Assembly (NCBI GenBank): GCA_963556195.1
Contig: OY744519.1
Coordinates: 32,952,887 to 33,016,886, forward strand
Source of the DNA: Sepiola atlantica
Lineage: Eukaryota; Mollusca; Cephalopoda; Sepiida; Sepiolidae
Length of the DNA: 64,000 nucleotides
Reading direction: 5' to 3'
Shown here: one piece after another, positions 57,951-64,000 of the stretch
Layout: each line of letters starts with the position of its first letter
Numbering within the stretch: position 1 is the first letter of the stretch
Program-made: the position numbers and the translations under genes
The notes under the pieces: generated by a model
Told to the model about the DNA's origin: nothing
Seen by the model: the letters and a program-made list of their open reading frames with translations, nothing else
The model's database searches: none

Positions 57951-58302
57951 TTGTTTTAAAACACAAATTTATTGAATCAAATTGTTTAATTAAAATAATA
58001 ATTGATTTTAAAATTACTATTTTAAAAAACACACACACATTATAATGAATTTAGTTTAGGTAAACTTTTTTTTTTCAAAATTTAGCGCTGGTCCTACAGT
58101 AAAAGAGTACAGATTTCTTTATTGTTTCATTTTAGGTACACCTTTTTCCCCGATTTGAAAAATAGTGTTCGCTGTATTTAGTTTTTTAAATTGTTGATTT
58201 TAACAATTTTATTGAATCAAATTGTTTTATTAAAATAATTGATTTAAAAATTACTATTAAAAAAAAACACACACACATTCTAATGAATTTAATTTAGGTA
58301 AA
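57951..58302. repeat. Direct duplication, about 240 bp offset
   Basis: 57951-58063 and 58190-58302 share TTATTGAATCAAATTGTTT, TTAAAATAAT, ACACACACACATT and TAATGAATTTA(G/A)TTTAGG. A (T)34 run follows at 58351-58384. Confidence 0.75.
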
Positions 58303-58347
58303 CTTTTCCTCGGGAGCATTTAAATAACTAATAGTGATCGCTGTATT

Positions 58348-58387
<40 letters not shown>

Positions 58388-58640
58388 GTTTTATTTTAGG
58401 TACACTTCTCCGATTTGAAAAACTTACAATATTATCTTTTTCTAGCGACCTTGAGTGTGTTTAGGATTTCGGCTTGACCTTTTACGCCGTAAAGCTTTCA
58501 TTTGCAAACTGTTTCTATTATCAATGTCTAAACACCCAAGAAATATAACTGGGGCTCCATCGGTTTACGGGTGAGCATTCATTTTTGACGCGGCAGCCTA
58601 GCAAAATTATGCGACCGGAGGGCGCATATATTTGCTAGTA

Positions 58641-58644
<4 letters not shown>

Positions 58645-58671
<27 letters not shown>

Positions 58672-58770
58672 TATACTAGCTGGCTTTGCTGGCTCGATAT
58701 CGCTTCGCAAACTTTGCTACTTGAAATATTAATTTAAAATAAAACTTTCTTTGTAAACACGAAACAAAAT
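58645..58770 (-). mobile_element. Helitron-like terminus
   Basis: A (TA)n tract is followed by ATTATACTAGCTGGCTTTGC then TGGCTCGATATCGC. On the minus strand this gives a terminal CTAGT, but the hairpin is weak. A direct repeat (CGCAACTTGTTGAAAATCAA) at 58899 and 59184 lies downstream. Confidence 0.35.
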
Positions 58771-59724
58771 CTTTCTCATTCATTTATATAAATAGATAAA
58801 CATTAACATTTTAGTAAATTCCACACAAATTTATTTATCTTTGAAATGTGACCGTAAAGAAAATCAATTTGCCTTTCCACTTACAATTTACAAATAGATC
58901 GCAACTTGTTGAAAATCAAGTCGGTTCCTCTGCAGAAACGAGCATTTGAACACAAATGCTAAATATTTGTCCAGGAAATAAAACAATATTTGGAAACCGA
59001 ACTATGTTATTAAAATCAAAGCAATCATTGAATAAAAATGAAAACAATAACAAATAATAGTTAATTAATGCACTGTACGTTTTCAAAACCAATACACAAA
59101 TTAGTAAACCTTGCGTCTGATATCGAATATACATAAGCAATATATACATAAGCAATATATACAAAGGGTGATGCAGTTTTGAAATCGCAACTTGTTGAAA
59201 ATCAAGTCGATCTCTCTAAAAATAGAAATATTTGAACGCAAATGCTAAATATTACGTAAAGCTCAATTAACTTGAAACGGGGTGTTTTGGGTTTACTGTT
59301 AGTGCGATAAATGGGTCCAACTTTCGCATTTATTACTTTTTAAGACGAACAACAGTCAAATTAAAACGTTTCTGTGTCTTACTGAAATAAATATAGTTAC
59401 TGCAAATAAGTATATTTTGGTGGAATCATTCCAAAAATATCAATCTAAGTCCCTTTCTTTTCTTTGAGGGGGGGGGGGTCTTTTCTGTCAAGTGACCGCA
59501 AAATATTAATATAATCGCTAACTTCAACTTCAAGTTTTTCACACTGACGCCATTTACATGCGTAAAGATCTACCTTTGTTAAGTTATTCAACACGTGCGT
59601 CGGTATACAAGCGATAACACAAGCACATTCCATATGACGGTCATGTGTTTGGAGAAGGGGATCCAACACGTGCGTCGCTATACATTCGATAAAATAGAGT
59701 ATCAAATATTTTAAGTTTATACCC

Positions 59725-59993
59725 GGCTCAGTCCGACAGTGGCTTTATTGCTGTCGGGATTAGGTATGCTTCTGTTCAGTCATATGAGGTACACTCTCAC
59801 AGGCCCTTCTCGCCCTTTTAGAAGGGGTTGCTTTATTGCTAATCGCCTTAGACATTCCTACCGAGGAATGCCGACGGGGCTGCCCGCGCCATTTTTAATC
59901 GGACAGAGTGTTCTTCCTCTAGGGCGCTGGCTTTTCAAATCTCACTTTCCCGACCTTGAGTCGCATCTTCCCGCCGTGAGAGGGAGATAAATA
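59725..59993 (+). mobile_element. SINE of the U2-headed family, different head
   Basis: The body (AGAAGGGGTTGCTTTATTGC, GAGGAATGCCGACGGGGCTG, CGAGGGAGATAAATAAA-like tail) matches 1517-1858. The 5' part (CAGTCCGACAGTGGC, stem CCGACAG/CTGTCGG) is not recognisably U2. Confidence 0.6.
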
Positions 59994-60077
59994 AACTGAC
60001 GACGCATCAAGGACAAAATAGCTGATACGAGATATCTGGTTTGGTTACGATTGGTTTGACGATGTTTTGAGCGTTTT

Positions 60078-60132
60078 CATCTAATTTACATACGTGTTTG
60101 TGGCGTGTACAGACACGTATGTAAATTAGATG
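60078..60132. repeat. Perfect hairpin, 20-bp stem and 15-nt loop
   Basis: CATCTAATTTACATACGTGT at 60078-60097 pairs with 60113-60132 without mismatch. Pairing extends outward (TTTT/AAAA) with a two-base bulge. Size is like a microRNA precursor, but conservation is unknown. Confidence 0.9.
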
Positions 60133-60743
60133 GCAAAAATAAGTATCTTTACATCTACCTATGTAATAATAATACGTCCGTATAATAATATTCGGTAGAT
60201 ACCACAAAAAATGGTCGTGAAGGGTAGAAGGACCGAGGTGGGGGGGGGCACCAACCAGACCTCCACTGAAAGGTGGTGGAGAATACTGAAACATTGTGGA
60301 GGCTTATTGCCACTCAAATTCCAGAGAAGACCAACGGTCGTTGCTAGCGAAAAATCAATGGTAAACGACTGTTGCGATAACACAAAATAATTTGCGACGG
60401 TTATCGAAAGAAGCAGAGAGAGCTGTAAATCTGGGGAAATTTGTTGTCACTTAGATTCCAGTGAACACCATTGGTTATTATTGGTGAGCAATCACTGTGA
60501 TAGTGTGAAAACTCCTAGCGAGTAATAATCATGATTCTTATTATTTTTAGTTTAGCAAGAAGAATGTCTTAACATGTATTTCACAGTTCATGAATTTTCG
60601 AATGAAATCAAAGTAAATAGTCTTAGTTGTTGTGACCCAACAGGTCACGGGTACGTCTAGTGCATTAAATGCTCTAATTTCGCCAATTGATGGTTGTTGG
60701 GTTTTATGGCGCACGTGGTTTGTTTCTGAATAGTTTGTAGATT

Positions 60744-61174
60744 AATCAAGGGAGGCGCGAGAGCGCTCTATCCGTTAATAGACTTCAAAAACGGCCTATG
60801 CTGGAAATCTCATTTCTTTGATCAATCATAACTCAAAAACCAATAAACCAAATTAGTTAAAACTTTGCACAATTTTTTTTTTTATAGGTTCTATAAGTGT
60901 GTAGAATTTCAGCATCATTAGTCAAGGCAACCCAGAGATCCAGAAAGTTCAATCATGAAACCATATTATCTGCGTGTACGTACGTACGTATGTGCCACCC
61001 TGTATCTCATCAACTATTTGATGGATTCAGCTGATTTGGGGCAGATAGATGTTCTAGGGTCTAGTTGATGGCATTTTAATTTCAGTTTACCATATATCTT
61101 AGTTTTCCAGAAAATTCCAAAAAACCTTTAAAATGACCATTGTATTGAGGCATAGCCTTTACAAAAGTAGTGAC
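60744..61174. repeat. Repeat flanking the P-derived MITE, copy 2
   Basis: Matches 8131-8537, including the GGCGCGAGAGCGCTCTATCC and GTACGTACGTACG stretches. Confidence 0.75.
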
Positions 61175-61450
61175 ATTCCATGATAAATGCCAGTATACTG
61201 AAATCATATGCCCTTAATAGGGTTAAGATGAAAATTCATATACACTAAATGTACAAAAGCAAGGAAATTCCCAAATGTTTACACTTTTATTGTCATTAAG
61301 GGTATGCGAGCACAACAGGGCTATGTATTTTACTGGTAGGAATTTTTCTTCAGTGCACCTCACACACTTCATCCACTCATGCATAGATTTATACTGTAGT
61401 GATGTGATAATGAAATCGTTTGGTTGATATGTAGTCATTTATCATGGAAT
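61175..61450 (+). mobile_element. P-derived MITE (internally deleted)
   Basis: 276 bp with ATTCCATGATAAAT at the left and ATTTATCATGGAAT at the right. The left 262 bases match 8538-8811 of the P-type element; the right keeps only the terminal 14 bases. No coding capacity, so it would depend on a transposase from elsewhere. Confidence 0.8.
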
Positions 61451-61480
61451 TATTTTTAGGCATACACTTTTGTAAATAAA

Positions 61481-62019
61481 TCGTCTATCTATATATAAGT
61501 CAATGTTTGTTTGTGTGTTATAGAAATCGATATGCTAACAGTTAGAACATTCAAATAAGTTTCAATACAGGGTAAATTATTCTACGAAATCGAAATACGT
61601 CATTGAAATTTTCCTTTGGGTCCATCTGGGTCACTTAGGGAAATTATCGGTTAGGTCGATAAAATAGCTGAAATGTATTAAAACGTAAAGAAACAAAATT
61701 GATTTTTTTTAAATAGATTTTCTTCGTTTTTATAAAACAAAAATAAAATTAAACAAGGAATATCTCAAGTGAAGAATGTATTTTAAAAAAAAAGGTTTGA
61801 AGATTTGAATAATTATTTTTATTAGTATTTTTAAGATTTAAAATAATTTTTTAAAAACACCACCGCGCTAACAGGTATTTTTATTATTTGACCTCATATT
61901 GCAAATGTTGTTTTTAACTTTTTTTTTCCAAGCCAAAAATTGTAAACATGACTATATTTGAAATTATTTTCGACCAGCAATATATCTTCACACGGGCAAC
62001 GCCGGGTCAATGTCGCTAG
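61481..62019 (+). mobile_element. Non-autonomous Helitron-like element, family A
   Basis: Starts TCGTCTATCTATATATAAGT after an A, and ends CACGGGCAACGCCGGGTCAA then TGTCGCTAG before a T. This gives the three Helitron hallmarks: 5' TC, a 3' hairpin (CGG-GCAACG-CCG) about 12 bases before CTAG, and insertion between A and T without a target duplication. It is 539 bp with no Rep/helicase frame. Its 3' end matches the minus copies at 34477 and 34830. Confidence 0.65.
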
Positions 62020-62117
62020 TTAATTTGTATTTATATACTTTGATACCGCTTCTACTGTTCATATGTCGTATCTTTTTCATGTTAGCTCACTTTCATAGCT
62101 AGCCAGAGAACACTTTG

Positions 62118-62322
62118 GCACATTCTGGCAACCTTTGTCAGAATGGAACATGGTTTGGTTCAGTCCTAGAAGGCTATCCTCCAAGGCATTACCTCCTCGT
62201 TAAGGGTGGGGAGGTTAATGCCAGGCGCCTCTACCGGGGAATGCTGACAGGTCCGTTCACGACTGTTTTTGTATCCTTTCAGATTGTCCACTCGCGGGGA
62301 GAAGGCTGGATTTCACTACATT
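62118..62322 (+). mobile_element. SINE of the U2-headed family, 5' truncated
   Basis: CAGTCCTAGAAGGCTATCCT, CCTCTACCGGGGAATGCTGA and a short CTCGCGGGGAGAAGG stretch follow the shared body order. The U2-like head is missing. Confidence 0.5.
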
Positions 62323-62489
62323 AAACAAACGTGATGTCACGCCTTGCTTTGGGGTGTTTTGTTTGTTTTTGTTTTCAAACAATTGCTTGAACTGTTGGTT
62401 TGGTTGGGTTACGGCATATCAACCCTTTGCTGAATTAAATCATTTTAATATAAATTCTCTGACTTTTTTTACTATTGGGGTCACCACTT

Positions 62490-62835
62490 ATCGGGGCCAA
62501 CGGCCACTCAAAGATAAGGGTTAATGAGACTAGAATTATTGTCAGCTGAAATATGAGTAACACTATGGGAGTACTAATATTGAGCAATAGTACGAAGTGC
62601 GTTTTATTGCTTATGGAGCGGTCCATGACAAGTATTTGCTGACATTTGATTTGAAGACTATCAAGTTATAATCAGCTCGGAAGCAGTCCCGTGGTAATGT
62701 GTTCCACAGACGAGAAGCCCTTTCAAAGAAGCTCTGTTCACGGAAATTCCGACAGACGCTAGGCACATGGAGGAAGAAAGGATAGTTTGGTTTTTTTTTG
62801 GGGGGGGGGGTTGTATAGTAACAAGACACGTTCTT
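62490..62835 (-). mobile_element. LINE ORF2 3' end fragment
   Basis: The minus frame encodes SVCRNFREQSFFERASRLWN, TLPRDCFRADYNLIVFKSN and VSKYLSWTAP, the last 60 or so residues of a non-LTR ORF2 ending at a stop. It is followed by the shared AGTGGCCGTTGGCCCC 3' block. Confidence 0.75.
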
Positions 62836-62861
62836 GCTGTGACTAGCCTTACAAGACGGAC

Positions 62862-62938
62862 TCGACCAAGGATTGAACCCTGGTCCCCCGGCTCATTAGT
62901 GAACACTCTAACCATTCTGCAAAATGAGCCGGTATGTG
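62862..62938 (-). mobile_element. tRNA-derived SINE head
   Basis: The minus strand reads GGCTCATTTTGCAGAATGGT, TAGAGTGTTCACTAATGAGC, then GACCAGGGTTCAATCCTTGG: A box, B box and a T arm (CCAGG/CTTGG with loop GTTCAAT). GGCTCATT and AATGAGCC are also perfectly complementary and would compete with a cloverleaf. Confidence 0.65.
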
Positions 62939-63298
62939 TATACCGTCAAATGAAGTAGTCATGTCATATCTAGCACAGATTCTATTTAACTTGTGAACCT
63001 GTGAGTCGTGGCACTTAAGGGGTGTATCGACACTCCCCAAAACACCCAGATTGGGTTTGATCACTGAATGCAGTTTCATGTCTTATCCAAGACAGTTCAA
63101 AGTTTAGACATTATCTTATTCACGCATTCGAGAAATGAAATCGACCATGTTACAATTGTCACCTAAAGCAATTTAATGAGTTTCTTTTCATATTTTTTAA
63201 AGTTATTTTTCAATTATTTTATTAATTAAAAATTTCATTTATTTATTTAATTGCTTGTTTGTTTGTTTATTCATTAATTTATTTATTTAATTTCGGCA

Positions 63299-63332
<34 letters not shown>

Positions 63333-63348
63333 TATATATCATATAGAA

Positions 63349-63975
63349 AAATACCCGTCCCAGGACGGGTAAAATTAATTCCCTGAACACAGCAGTTTTA
63401 CACCACCCTTACGAAGATTAAAATCAAGATATAATGATACCAAATCTTACGTCTAAAATCTTTTTTCCACTTTTGATCAAAATCCATTACATGATTTTGA
63501 TTTTGATTCTAGAAAATGTCTAAAAATTTAAAGGCTCAAGCTTACGTGGTCTTACGAAGAAATTAAAATTCAGGGAATCTTGCTTAATTGTTGTCTAATG
63601 AATATGGACCAAATTTAGTGCAATTCTTAAATATTGGACTTTTCAAATTGGAGGTCGGGCCAATATTATGCCCCCCCCCCCAAAGCCCTTTAAAATACCC
63701 CAAAGAAACTAATATTTAAGGGACATTTATTAATTGATGTATTGCTAAAATTTCACAAAAGTCTGAGGTATTTGAATTTTCACGAAGGACTTCTACCCCC
63801 TCCTTTACTCATTTTACATGGAAATAAATTAAACTAAGTATAGCCCACATTACACACTATTACGCCTAGCAGTTATGTCCCAAAATTCATAATGGTCGGT
63901 TAATTAGTTTAGGAGTGAATCTTGTACATACAAATATATAAACATATACATATACCTAACTTTATATAAGATAGA
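63349..63975 (-). mobile_element. Helitron-like element, family B (fullest copy)
   Basis: On the minus strand it begins TCTATCTTATATAAAGTTAG and ends in the hairpin ACCCGTCCTGGGACGGGT followed by ATTTTTCTAT. Five bases before the expected CTAG-T site match the form seen at 46978-47092 (ATTCTAGT). About 625 bp; no Rep/helicase. Family B has at least five further pieces in the window. Confidence 0.6.
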
Positions 63976-64000
63976 GATTTTTATGACCAAATAATTTCAA

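Overview
This looks like 64 kb of an AT-rich, repeat-laden animal genome. The reasons are one split gene with GT-AG introns of 3.7 to 15.4 kb, LINE 3' ends, SINEs with tRNA-, 5S- and U2-like heads, a THAP/P-type DNA transposon, Helitron-like ends, hammerhead ribozyme motifs and many long (TA)n tracts. A marine invertebrate, perhaps a lophotrochozoan such as a mollusc, fits best, but nothing fixes the species. Long reading frames inside the simple repeats (14.5-15.8 kb, 27.8-29.9 kb, 30.3-30.6 kb) are artefacts.

Host gene. One gene on the + strand is assembled from six exons: 7671-7811, 23229-23388, 27086-27394, 33879-34065, 45012-45115 and 52104-52367. All five donors read GTAAGT, the intron phases (2,0,0,1,0) are compatible throughout, and the frame stays open to a TAA TAG end. 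From the first in-frame ATG (7678) the product is 385 residues; upstream exons may lie outside the window. The family is not certain. The C-terminal half recalls the C-terminal region of dynein regulatory complex subunit 7 (DRC7/CCDC135), offered only as a hypothesis.

Layout. 1-7.67 kb (upstream or intron): LINE and U2-headed SINE fragments, a diverged direct repeat, an inverted-repeat element at 5 kb and a G-tract MITE. Intron 1 (7.8-23.2 kb): a dead P-type element with a THAP domain (8.5-12.5 kb), a 68-bp minisatellite, a near-perfect palindrome next to a 1.26-kb TA/TG array, nested U2-headed SINEs and a MITE hairpin. Intron 2: a 26-bp minisatellite (about 29 units), a 24-bp perfect hairpin and a LINE. 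Intron 3: a 1.9-kb array of TA runs alternating with a 20-base spacer, and two more minisatellites. Intron 4 (34.1-45.0 kb): Helitron ends, a U2-headed SINE, a 5S-headed SINE, LINE and tRNA-SINE pieces, and three hammerhead-like motifs. Intron 5: two more hammerhead-like motifs, one inside a 288-bp repeat that resembles a retrozyme. Downstream (52.4-64 kb): Helitron-like copies, a 605-nt G-free satellite, a P-derived MITE and more SINE and LINE remnants.

The most interesting layer is the RNA-type repeats inside the introns: five hammerhead-like motifs within 8 kb, plus SINEs whose heads resemble U2 snRNA and 5S rRNA.
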